Assembly (NCBI GenBank): GCA_016930295.1
Contig: JAFGHE010000091.1
Coordinates: forward strand, 1-48,997
Reading direction: 5' to 3'
Source: Sedimentisphaerales bacterium
Lineage (GTDB): Bacteria > Planctomycetota > Phycisphaerae > Sedimentisphaerales > SM23-30
Length of the DNA: 48,997 nt
The notes under the pieces were generated by a model. It saw nothing but the letters and a program-made list of their open reading frames with translations, was not told the origin of the DNA and did not search any database. Of this stretch, positions 18,618 through 26,876 are shown piece by piece. Numbering within the stretch: the stretch's first letter is position 1; each line of letters begins with the position of its first letter. The position numbers and the translations under genes are program-made.

Positions 18618-20003
18618 ATGGCGTCAAACAACAAAGGAATTGTACTGGTTGTTGTATTGTGGGTATTGGTGGTGCTGGCCGTATTGACCGTGGCCCTGGC
18701 TAATAATACCAAGCTGGATAATGCCATACGCATCGGCGAGGGAGAGCGGGTGCGGGCCCGATGGCTGGCGCGGGCAGGTGTTTACCGGGCGATCAGTGAT
18801 ATTGCGCGGGATGATTCCATAACCGACGGGGAACATGACGGGTGGTTTGACAATGCCGGGCAATTCAAACAGATTCCGCTGCCCGGCGGGACCTTCACCG
18901 TGTATGCCGACAGAAATAATGCCGACTCCACAATTGTCTATGGCATTGTTGATGAGGCTGCCAGAATCAATATCAATACTGCCGACCTGAAGATGTTGCT
19001 GGCTGTACCCAACATGACGGAGGCCATGGCCGGCGGTATTCTCGACTGGCGCGTTCAACGGCAGGAGATATTAAAAGCCACCGGCAACCGGGTAACGAAG
19101 CCAGGCGGATCGGTAGTCGAAACGGAATCTGCCATAGAAACTTTGCGCACTGTCCCCTTTAGTACTGTCCGGGAAGCAGCTCTGGCCGCCGGCCTGACCA
19201 AGGAAGAGCTTTACGGAGAAGATACCAATTTAAACGGTGTCCTGGACGAGTGCGAAAATGATGGCGAGGAATCCTGGCCCCCGGACAATCGAGATGGTGT
19301 TCTGGATCAGGGTATCCTGGGCCGGCTGACCGTTTATTCTTATGAATTGAACCAGGATGGTCTGGGGCGCACGCGTATTAATATAAACAAGGCCTCTGAA
19401 GAGGAATTGATTAATGAACTGAGTTTATCGGCCGGAGAGGCTAAATGGATAGGTGAAAATCGTCCCTTTAGTACTATAGCGGATCTTCTGGACGACACGG
19501 TCCGAACCTCCATATCGGTATCTGATTCACCATCGGTCAGTGCGGCAGTGACCATGACAACAGAACTCCCGGCCGGCGAAGAAGAAGGTGAGGAGGAAGA
19601 GATTGTCAGCATCAGGCCGGACCTGGCGACGTTTAGCCGGATCGCCGATCAGATAACCGTCCGTGATGATGAGGTCATTCCCGGGCGTATCAATATCAAT
19701 ACCGCCGATAAAATTGTGCTCCAGTCATTACCGGGTGTCAGCCCCCAGGCAGCCGACCAGATCATCAAGGCTCGCAGCGAATTGCCCCAGGGTTTTTATA
19801 CTATTGCCGACCTGATACACCACACCAATATAATAATTCCCGACTTCAAAAAATGTGCCCCCCTGATAACCGTGCGCAGTAATGTATTCACTATCCGCAG
19901 CCTCGGCCAGACCGAATGGACCGGCATCCGTCATACGATAGAGGCCGTCGTGGCACGGGGAGACGTTAAACCGGTCGTATTATACTGGAAGGAAAGCGAT
20001 TAG
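18618..20003 (+). CDS. gspK: Type II secretion minor pseudopilin, GspK-like
   Basis: The 461-aa protein starts with KGIVLVVVLWVLVVLAVLTVAL, a pseudopilin helix lacking Glu at +5, as is normal for GspK. Three helix-hairpin-helix segments follow (ARININTADLKMLLAVPN, RININKASEEELI, RININTADKIVLQSLPG). Between the first two are acidic motifs DTNLNGVLDEC and DNRDGVLDQG, which resemble calcium-binding loops; GspK proteins are known to bind calcium. The Glu-rich segment GEEEGEEEE is low complexity. It follows gspJ by 88 nt. The last 4 nt overlap the 3' end of the converging helicase gene. Core T2SS genes (gspD, E, F, G) are not in the window. Confidence 0.85.
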   Translation: MASNNKGIVLVVVLWVLVVLAVLTVALANNTKLDNAIRIGEGERVRARWLARAGVYRAISDIARDDSITDGEHDGWFDNAGQFKQIPLPGGTFTVYADRNNADSTIVYGIVDEAARININTADLKMLLAVPNMTEAMAGGILDWRVQRQEILKATGNRVTKPGGSVVETESAIETLRTVPFSTVREAALAAGLTKEELYGEDTNLNGVLDECENDGEESWPPDNRDGVLDQGILGRLTVYSYELNQDGLGRTRININKASEEELINELSLSAGEAKWIGENRPFSTIADLLDDTVRTSISVSDSPSVSAAVTMTTELPAGEEEGEEEEIVSIRPDLATFSRIADQITVRDDEVIPGRININTADKIVLQSLPGVSPQAADQIIKARSELPQGFYTIADLIHHTNIIIPDFKKCAPLITVRSNVFTIRSLGQTEWTGIRHTIEAVVARGDVKPVVLYWKESD

Positions 20004-22153
20004 TAATCATAGGGATCATAGGGTTCGAGGTTGGCGTATTTTAGGGCCAGGGTGCGGCGCAGGCCGGACTGGAACTGGACTATGGCTTTGGGGCCCTTGC
20101 GCAGGGGGATAATTTCCATGATACGGCCCGGGCCGAGTTGGGGATGTCGTACGAGCTGGCCTACGGCGAAATCATAGGTTTCATCGGGATAATCGTCATC
20201 CATGGACTCAGTTCCGTCAGAGTCATAATCCAGATCATCATAATAGCCGCGTTTATGGTCCAGGCCGGGAATACCACGGACAAATTGCGAGAGTATCTGC
20301 ACGGAGGTGGACCCCTGGAAGGACCGGCTGCCGGCATAGCTTAAGGCCAGCCGGTCTTTGGCGCGCGTCATACCGACAAAAAGGAGGCGGCGTTCCTCTT
20401 CGACATCCTGTCTTTCCATTAAACTGCGGGTATGCGGGATTAAACCGTCCTCCACGCCGACAATCAACACGCCGGGGAACTCCAGGCCCTTGGCCGCGTG
20501 CAGGGTCATCAGCGAAACCGAACCGGCCTCCATATCATAGGCGTCCGCATCGCTGATTAAGGATATCTGCTGGAGGTGGTCGGAGAGGGTAGGATGTTCG
20601 GTTTCCTGGTCGTATCTCTGGGCGCCGCTGATTAACTCCTTGACATTGGCCTGGGCCTCTTCATGGCATTCTGCCTTATGGATCGCTTCCAGGCCGGAAA
20701 GTTCATACGTTTTTCTCATTATCTCTGCCACCGGTTTTTCGAGATACGTATGCAGTTTATTGATAAGGTCGACGAATTTTTTTACTTTAGCCCGGGCAGA
20801 TACACCCAGAGATCCGACCTGTTCAAGATCGCTTAAAACCTGCCAGATAGTGACATGCGTGTTTTGAGAGTGGTCCAGGAGGCGGTTCAGGGTGGTCGTG
20901 CCGATTCCGCGGGTGGGCCGGTTGATAATACGCACCAGGGAAACCTGGTCGGCGGGATTGACCAGTATGCGCAGATAGGCGAGCATATCCTTGATCTCGC
21001 GTCGATGATAGAACTCCAGGCCGCGCACGATCTGATAGGGTATATGACCCAGGCGCAGGGCTTCCTCCAACACCCTCGACATGGAGTTGACCCGATAAAA
21101 CACCGCCATATCCCGGTAATTCAGGCCCGCCTCCAGTAATTGCTTTATCCAACGGACCATGCCGTCCGCTTCGCTGTATTCGCTGGAATAGTGCAGCAGT
21201 TCGCATGGGGCGCCTGAGGTACGGGTGGAGAGCAGGTCTTTGACCTTACGTTTTATATTAACGCGTATGACCTGGTCCGCGGCTTCCAGCACTTCGGGGG
21301 TGCTGCGGAAATTCTGTTCCAGCCGGACCACGCCCGTTTCGGGATAGTCCTTCTCAAAGGCCAGAATATTATGAATATCCGCGCCCCGCCAGCCATAAAT
21401 GGATTGATCCGGGTCGCCGGTGACAAACAAGTTGGAATGGTTGAGTGCCAGGCCGCGCGCGATCTGGTACTGGCAGTGGTTGGTGTCCTGATATTCGTCC
21501 ACCAGCACGTACTGATACCGGTTATTGAGCCGGTCCCGCAGTTGGGCATCGTCCCGCAGCAGAAACGCCAGTTTCATGAGCAGATCATCAAAATCCAGGG
21601 CATTGTTCTCTGCCAGATACTCCTGATACCTGCGATAAATACCGGCTAATATTTTTGTGATGAATTCAGGTTCCTCGCCAGCAAGGTTGTCCGGGGTCAC
21701 TAAATTATTTTTAAAATTGCTGATTTTTTCCAGCATGCGCCCCGGCGGATTGCTCTGGGTGTCCAGTTCACAACTTTTTAAGACCGCCCTCATGGCGGCC
21801 TTCTGGTCGGCATCGTCATAGATACTGAAGTCCGGCCCCACCCCGGCTTTATCCGAAAACTCGCGTAACAATCGCGCTGCCAGCGAATGAAACGTGCAGA
21901 TCGTTGCACCGGGCGGTATATGCAGATTCGTCAGCCGGTTGCGCATCTCCTGCGCTGCCTTGTTTGTAAACGTAATGGCCAGAATATGATAGGGTTTAAC
22001 CCCCCGGCGGATCAGGTATGCCACCCGATGGGTAATCACCCGGGTCTTGCCACTGCCCGGCCCGGCAATCACGAGCATGGGCCCGTCAATATGCGTCACC
22101 GCGCGCCGCTGGGCGTCCGTTAACGAACCAAGTAGTTCCTCGTCCAATATCAT
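20000..22153 (-). CDS. pcrA: ATP-dependent DNA helicase, PcrA/UvrD family
   Basis: The 717-aa protein is a superfamily 1A 3'-5' helicase, acting in DNA repair and removal of recombination intermediates. Motifs appear in order: LTDAQRRAV (Q motif), AGPGSGKT (Walker A), TFTNKAAQEM (Ia), LVDEYQDTN (II), GDPDQSIYGWRGAD (III), LEQNFRS (IV), TLHAAKGLEFPGV (V) and LLFVGMTRAKDRL (VI). The C-terminus (VGQLVRHPQLGPGRIMEI) is the tudor-like RNA-polymerase-interacting end of PcrA/UvrD. Length is normal. The start at 22153 follows GAGAATAAA. It is divergent from galT (156 nt apart) and converges with gspK. Confidence 0.93.
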   Translation of the reverse strand: MILDEELLGSLTDAQRRAVTHIDGPMLVIAGPGSGKTRVITHRVAYLIRRGVKPYHILAITFTNKAAQEMRNRLTNLHIPPGATICTFHSLAARLLREFSDKAGVGPDFSIYDDADQKAAMRAVLKSCELDTQSNPPGRMLEKISNFKNNLVTPDNLAGEEPEFITKILAGIYRRYQEYLAENNALDFDDLLMKLAFLLRDDAQLRDRLNNRYQYVLVDEYQDTNHCQYQIARGLALNHSNLFVTGDPDQSIYGWRGADIHNILAFEKDYPETGVVRLEQNFRSTPEVLEAADQVIRVNIKRKVKDLLSTRTSGAPCELLHYSSEYSEADGMVRWIKQLLEAGLNYRDMAVFYRVNSMSRVLEEALRLGHIPYQIVRGLEFYHRREIKDMLAYLRILVNPADQVSLVRIINRPTRGIGTTTLNRLLDHSQNTHVTIWQVLSDLEQVGSLGVSARAKVKKFVDLINKLHTYLEKPVAEIMRKTYELSGLEAIHKAECHEEAQANVKELISGAQRYDQETEHPTLSDHLQQISLISDADAYDMEAGSVSLMTLHAAKGLEFPGVLIVGVEDGLIPHTRSLMERQDVEEERRLLFVGMTRAKDRLALSYAGSRSFQGSTSVQILSQFVRGIPGLDHKRGYYDDLDYDSDGTESMDDDYPDETYDFAVGQLVRHPQLGPGRIMEIIPLRKGPKAIVQFQSGLRRTLALKYANLEPYDPYDY

Positions 22154-22309
22154 TTTATTCTCGGAAATATCACTTTCTCTTTTCTATTACGGGCATAAAA
22201 CTTTACTTTTACCACACAATCTACTTCTAAGCAAGAAGAAATATTTTTAGAAATGAAGAACTGACATTTTCTTTTTGCAATTTTCGGTTTGATTTGTTAG
22301 ATAGTTTTT

Positions 22310-23320
22310 ATGCCGGAATACAGGTATAATGTGATAACAAACCGGTGGGTGATCCTGGCGCCGCAGCGGGGGGGGCGTCCGCATGATTTTGCGCGGCCGG
22401 ATGGGGAAAGGTGCCCGGATTATGTTTCGCAGTGTCCGTTTTGTCCGGGTAATGAGAAGGAGACACCGCCGGAGGTATTTGCGGTGCGTCCTGACCAGAG
22501 CGGGCCGGATACTCCGGGCTGGTCGGTACGTGTGGTACCGAATAAGTTTCCGTTTCTCAAATTCGACGGCCATTCCCCGACCTCGCAGGATATCGCCGGG
22601 GCCCAAAAGGCGATGGGTTTTCATGAAGTTGTCATCGAATCGCCCAGTCACAGTAACGATCTGCCCCATCTTGAGCAAAAACAAATATGTTTATGTTTGG
22701 GTGCCTTGCTGGAGAGGTACAACCATCTGGCTGGCCGGGAAACTGTAAAACATATCTCACTCTTCTGTAATCACGGGCGTATGGCCGGTGCATCATTACT
22801 TCACCCTCATTTCCAGATCGCCGCCAGTACAATAGTATCACCCCGGCTGGACGGCCAGATTGAGCACTGCCGGGAGTATTTCACCGCCAATGGCCACAGC
22901 GTATTTGATAAATTTATCGAAGGTGAGCTAAAGGCTGCCAAACGGGTGATACTCCAGAACGATAATTTTATAAGCCTGTGTCCGGCCGCGTCCATGTGCC
23001 CGTTGGAAGTTTATGTGATCCCAAGAGTTAGCCAGCCGGAACTGGGCGCATTGAACGATAAGGCCATACCTGACCTGGCGGACATTCTTCAGAAAATACT
23101 CAGGCGTCTGGACGAAGGATTGAACGGCCCGGCCTATAATCTGGTATTTCACACTGCTCCTGTTGACTATGACGGGCCCAGGGAGGCTTTCCGCTGGTAT
23201 ATTCAGATTTATCCGCGCGTGGGGGTATCCGGCGGATTTGAGCTGGCCACGGACATCTACATTAATTCCATGGCTCCCACGTCAGCCGCGCAGTTTTATC
23301 GCGGCGAAAATGAAGAGTAA
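22310..23320 (+). CDS. galT: Galactose-1-phosphate uridylyltransferase
   Basis: The 336-aa protein transfers UMP between UDP-glucose and galactose-1-phosphate in the Leloir pathway. It shows the N-terminal YRYNVITNRWVILAPQR, the metal-site CPFCPGNE, NKFPFL, and the catalytic HPHFQ (His-x-His-x-Gln; the second His forms the uridylyl intermediate). Length is typical of the bacterial enzyme. The upstream TTAGATAGTTTTT lacks a good ribosome binding site, so the start rests on the family N-terminus. No galK or galE is adjacent. A MITE copy begins 21 nt after the stop. Confidence 0.93.
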   Translation: MPEYRYNVITNRWVILAPQRGGRPHDFARPDGERCPDYVSQCPFCPGNEKETPPEVFAVRPDQSGPDTPGWSVRVVPNKFPFLKFDGHSPTSQDIAGAQKAMGFHEVVIESPSHSNDLPHLEQKQICLCLGALLERYNHLAGRETVKHISLFCNHGRMAGASLLHPHFQIAASTIVSPRLDGQIEHCREYFTANGHSVFDKFIEGELKAAKRVILQNDNFISLCPAASMCPLEVYVIPRVSQPELGALNDKAIPDLADILQKILRRLDEGLNGPAYNLVFHTAPVDYDGPREAFRWYIQIYPRVGVSGGFELATDIYINSMAPTSAAQFYRGENEE

Positions 23321-23340
23321 GGTTTTTGCCCGGCTATATC

Positions 23341-23429
23341 GACGCCAGCGTCAAAAGTATTGCGAACGTTTGTTTCTGGATTAAAAACAGCGATTTTAAT
23401 TGCCGATATCCACTATTGGCGGTGGTATC
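23341..23429 (+). mobile_element. MITE-like element, copy A (89 bp)
   Basis: The element runs from GACGCCAGCGTCAAAAGTAT to GGCGGTGGTATC and is flanked by perfect 6-bp direct repeats TATATC (23335-23340 and 23430-23435). It matches copies at 36483, 46272 and 48416. Its right end has diverged (CTATTGGCGG where the others have TTTTTGACGG or CTTTTGACGG). It is non-coding; the track ORF 23360..23617 merely crosses it. Confidence 0.9.
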
Positions 23430-23435
23430 TATATC

Positions 23436-23937
23436 CTGATGCGCAATACATTCTTCTGAGCCAATCACTTATCTTCAAACTCAATTATATCCCATTAACA
23501 ATTTGTCTTGTTATTTTATTATTTGAGGATTTTCGGAATGATGAAGTGGGGAGCCGGTCGGTTCAGCCATGGGATTACGATATGCTGTTTATTTCAAAGG
23601 AATATTGTAAAATGTAAAATAAACATATAATTATCATTATATTTTGGAGTATATTCATAACCTTATATATATCAATGGGTAACAGGATTTTAAAAAAAGC
23701 TTTCCTTTTTTGATGAGATATGTTATAAATATCATTTACATATAAGATGATATTAGTTGGCGTGTGAAGAGCAGAGACTATCCATGTTATAGCGGCCACT
23801 TTAGTAAACACCACCCAATCGTTTTGTATATCTTTGATAGAGAAGGAGTTAGCAGGCACGCCGGTGATTTGCAGTACCCGATGGGTATGCGTGAGTAGTC
23901 AGTAGAATTATCGTTAGCCTGACAGGAGACTGTAAGA
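23436..23937. other. Intergenic, AT-rich, no gene recognised
   Basis: About 500 nt separate MITE copy A from the sigma-factor gene. The sequence is AT-rich with poly-A and poly-T runs. The small ORFs here lack ribosome binding sites and family features. It should include the sigma-operon promoter, which I cannot place. Confidence 0.45.
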
Positions 23938-24486
23938 GTGGCATCCAGGAGTAATGTTTCACATGACAATGTAAACGAGGCGGCCAGGATATTCGAGGAA
24001 CATGGAGAATATATACACAGGATTATCAATTTTCAGGTGAATAATAAGAGTTTGGCGGATGATATATACCAGGAGTTTTTTCTTTCATTGATCCGCAAGC
24101 CCGTGCCGTCGGATGTTGAGAACATCCGGAGTTATCTGTATCGGGCGATCTATAATGATGTTATGGATGTTGATCGCCGGTCGAAGCGATATCAGGAGAG
24201 AATAAAGGGATATGCTGATTTCCGGGAACAAATTACAGACGATGAGGACGTCACGAAAAATCTCAGCGCGCGTGAAGAGATTGAGAAGATGTTTGAAATA
24301 GTGGATAAATATGTATCTCGTATTGAGGCAAAGGCAATTCACCTGAGATATGGAGAGAATAACAATATACAGGAAGTGGCAAAAAAAATGGGGGTAAAAA
24401 CCAGGTCTGTGAGTCGGTATCTATCGTTAGGCACGAAAAAGATCCGACAGGCCTTATCTGTACAGGGAGTAAAAGAAGGTGACTGA
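23938..24486 (+). CDS. RNA polymerase ECF-type sigma factor
   Basis: The 182-aa protein has sigma region 2 at about residues 15-65 (FEEHGEYIHRIINFQVNNKSLADDIYQEFF, then NIRSYLYRAIYNDVMD) and region 4 at about 125-172 (EAKAIHLRYGENNNIQEVAKKMGVKTRSVSRYLSLGTKKIR, a helix-turn-helix). There is no region 3, which is the ECF layout. The start is GTG at 23938 with AGGAG 11 nt upstream. Its stop overlaps the next gene, a transmembrane zinc-finger anti-sigma factor, so the pair is translationally coupled. Confidence 0.87.
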   Translation: MASRSNVSHDNVNEAARIFEEHGEYIHRIINFQVNNKSLADDIYQEFFLSLIRKPVPSDVENIRSYLYRAIYNDVMDVDRRSKRYQERIKGYADFREQITDDEDVTKNLSAREEIEKMFEIVDKYVSRIEAKAIHLRYGENNNIQEVAKKMGVKTRSVSRYLSLGTKKIRQALSVQGVKEGD

Positions 24487-25894
24487 TTCCAAAACGAAAT
24501 CTGAATGCAGAAAAGCGATTCCTTACTACTATAGTTATTTGTCTGGTGAGGGCGTCAGTGAGTGCCCGGCGGACATTTTAGAGCATATTCGAAGCTGCAG
24601 GCAATGTCAGGATCAAGTCAGCCGACTGAAGGACCATGTTTCTCAAGAGGATGGCAAGGAGCCTCAGGATTATAACAGGGACTTAGTCAATAAGGAACTG
24701 GAGTTGCATTTTGAGTATATCGACCGGCCGGTGAGTTGTCTGGAAGCGAGGGCATTCCTGCCCATGCTGGTGTTGCGTGAGAAAAGGATAGGGGTACCGA
24801 CACCCATAACGGTCCATTTTGATCATTGTTCGTCATGTGAGCGGCTGCTGGAAAAGGTGAAGTCGTTAAACCTGGGAGTAAGCCAATTACGGCAATTAAC
24901 GGAAATGATTTGTGTTAACCCGGCGGGAGAGAGCGAGAGTATTGAAGATGCTGCTGCTGAGAATACAATGGAAAGCGGGCTGTCAGCCGAATTGTTACGT
25001 GAGATATTAAACGGCAGGGGTTCAGGGATTGTAACGTATTACCGGGTTGAAGAAGCTTTCAGGGAAGGTTTGTCAGCCGATAAGTCAGAGGCTTACAGCG
25101 GCTGGCCGGTTAAAGTGGAAGTCATTGATCAGTCGTCGCAGAAAAAAAGAATACAACCGGTGGGGGCTGGCGCCGGGGATGTTGAGCCGGCTAAAGCCGG
25201 CAGTCCATTGAGGGCGGCATGGAGATGGCTGATGCCTACGGCGGCGGCGGCCGTGGTTTTGGTGGCGGCGGGATTGATGTTCTGGTCGTCCGGTCTTGAG
25301 GCAGATAATCTGGGCCGGATGAATGAGGCAGTGGCTAAACTAAAAAATATCCATATATCACGATTCAACCCTGAAACCAATCAGATCATACAGGAAACCT
25401 GGGTGTCGCGGTCTCTGGATATGATTATTTTCAAGGATACCAGGCAGGTTGTGGTCTGGGATATTTCGGATAGAAAGATTATTACCAAATATCTGGATAC
25501 GGGTACGGTTGAGAAGGATTCGGTCAGTGGTATCAGGCTGGAACGCATGAAAGGGAATATCCAGAGTTCGTTAGGGTTGGTGCCGTTTACTGACATGGCT
25601 CGAGGTTCTCTGCCGGCGGGGGCACAGTGCCAGGAAGTGGAGGCGCCCCTGTCAAAAGAGAACATGGCGGGATTGAAGGTATTTGATTTAATATGGACAA
25701 AGAAGAATTCCAATGGGGATCCTGTGTATTCAAAATGGCGGGGATATATTGATGAAGAAACAGGATTACCCGGCAAGACGGAGTTTTATCGGAAGTCAAT
25801 GGGAGAGAGTGATTATCGGCTGGAAGACGTTACCCTGATTGAGGCGGTCAGCGAAAGCAGGATTAAGGAGATTGTGCAGGAGATATCGGAGTAA
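24479..25894 (+). CDS. Transmembrane anti-sigma factor with two ZAS zinc fingers
   Basis: The 471-aa protein starts at GTG inside the sigma gene (8-nt overlap). The cytoplasmic part has two zinc fingers with the same spacing: Cys10/His36/Cys40/Cys43 (HIRSCRQC) and Cys87/His113/Cys117/Cys120 (HFDHCSSC), each C-x25-H-x3-C-x2-C. One transmembrane segment (about 251-269, PTAAAAVVLVAAGLMFW) follows, then an extracytoplasmic domain of about 200 aa (NIHISRFNPETNQIIQ...) that somewhat resembles LolA/MucB-like sensor domains. It probably holds the adjacent sigma factor at the membrane until an envelope signal. What it senses is unknown; the convergent secreted-protein genes downstream are possible targets. 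Confidence 0.78.
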   Translation: MTDSKTKSECRKAIPYYYSYLSGEGVSECPADILEHIRSCRQCQDQVSRLKDHVSQEDGKEPQDYNRDLVNKELELHFEYIDRPVSCLEARAFLPMLVLREKRIGVPTPITVHFDHCSSCERLLEKVKSLNLGVSQLRQLTEMICVNPAGESESIEDAAAENTMESGLSAELLREILNGRGSGIVTYYRVEEAFREGLSADKSEAYSGWPVKVEVIDQSSQKKRIQPVGAGAGDVEPAKAGSPLRAAWRWLMPTAAAAVVLVAAGLMFWSSGLEADNLGRMNEAVAKLKNIHISRFNPETNQIIQETWVSRSLDMIIFKDTRQVVVWDISDRKIITKYLDTGTVEKDSVSGIRLERMKGNIQSSLGLVPFTDMARGSLPAGAQCQEVEAPLSKENMAGLKVFDLIWTKKNSNGDPVYSKWRGYIDEETGLPGKTEFYRKSMGESDYRLEDVTLIEAVSESRIKEIVQEISE

Positions 25895-25902
25895 AGAGCC
25901 AA

Positions 25903-26715
25903 TTAAGGCTGCCATAAAGGGGTGCGATTTAAATAACTTCCCTCTTTTTTCTCGACATAGAGGTCGTCTGCGTTTAAGCCGTCAACATGCCCGTCAACAA
26001 AACCGGTATTCACGGTTTTATTAGGATGACGTCCATACACAGCATCATACTTTTGTTCCGGCATTATATTTTTGTATTCATTAATCCACATGCCCGGGAT
26101 AAACTGGGAATCTAGTCGGTTTTCGTTAAGCGTAACAGGGGTGGTATCTGTGGCATGGTACCAGTTTATCATACTATAACCACAATCTATTATTAAAAGC
26201 ACGGATGAGGGATGTGATATTTGATTCAGGCTTAAGGGGTACCCGATAAATTCATTATATTTTAGGAGATCTGTATTATATGTTATCATCTTGCATATCG
26301 ACTGGTTGACACCGTAATTGGACCATAAGATATTATGAATGGAGCCGAATACATGTTCTTTTGAAGGGCATAGGAATATAGTCTTACTTCCTTCATCCTT
26401 TCCTTGATAATCAAAGAAGTTATTAAACCACCACCAACCTGTTGGATCGTGACGGCCTTGAATGCGATTACCCGGATACCAATCGAGGGTTAATAAATCA
26501 GAATGACTAATAGTGTCGATAGAATATGGGAAAGTCCCATAATCGTATTCGTAGATATATAAACTGGATAATTGCTGTTTAATATTAGAGGCACATTGAA
26601 TGGAACGGGCATGAGATCTGGCCTTATTTAAACCAGGTAATAACAATGACAGAATCAGTGCAATTATAGCTATTGTCACCAGTAATTCGATTAAGGTAAA
26701 ACCTTTGCGTGCCAT
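25903..26715 (-). CDS. Type IV-like prepilin with His-x10-Asp-Gly motif
   Basis: The 270-aa protein opens with [29 protein letters not shown], a prepilin cleavage site and N-terminal helix. It has a large globular domain and ends with [20 protein letters not shown], a variant of the H-x9-DG motif that marks the expanded planctomycete pilin-like families. Such proteins are thought to be exported and assembled at the cell surface; their individual roles are unknown. The start has GAGG about 10 nt upstream. It is last in a minus-strand run with the C39-like and dockerin-like genes, after a 161-nt gap, and converges with the anti-sigma gene (8 nt apart). Confidence 0.83.
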   Translation of the reverse strand: MARKGFTLIELLVTIAIIALILSLLLPGLNKARSHARSIQCASNIKQQLSSLYIYEYDYGTFPYSIDTISHSDLLTLDWYPGNRIQGRHDPTGWWWFNNFFDYQGKDEGSKTIFLCPSKEHVFGSIHNILWSNYGVNQSICKMITYNTDLLKYNEFIGYPLSLNQISHPSSVLLIIDCGYSMINWYHATDTTPVTLNENRLDSQFIPGMWINEYKNIMPEQKYDAVYGRHPNKTVNTGFVDGHVDGLNADDLYVEKKEGSYLNRTPLWQP

Positions 26716-26876
26716 TTAAAACTGCCTCATAAAATGCTATAGTAATACTACAAAAATTAGCATATTTTGCGAGGCATTTCAATACTGTTTTTCAGAGGCA
26801 ATTAAGGATTTGGTAATGAATCAGGATGACACGGAAGGGCATGATTGCATAACACATTGTTATATAGTAATTTACA

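Noticed and set aside
22247-22684. 145-aa minus-strand ORF overlapping galT
   Set aside because: It runs antisense to galT with basic, low-complexity sequence and no motif.
23341-23429. Integron attC site interpretation of the 89-bp repeats
   Set aside because: The core GTTRRRY/RYYYAAC sites are absent, and the 6-bp flanking duplications indicate transposition, not cassette recombination.
23360-23617. 85-aa ORF after galT
   Set aside because: It begins inside MITE copy A and has no family features or ribosome binding site.
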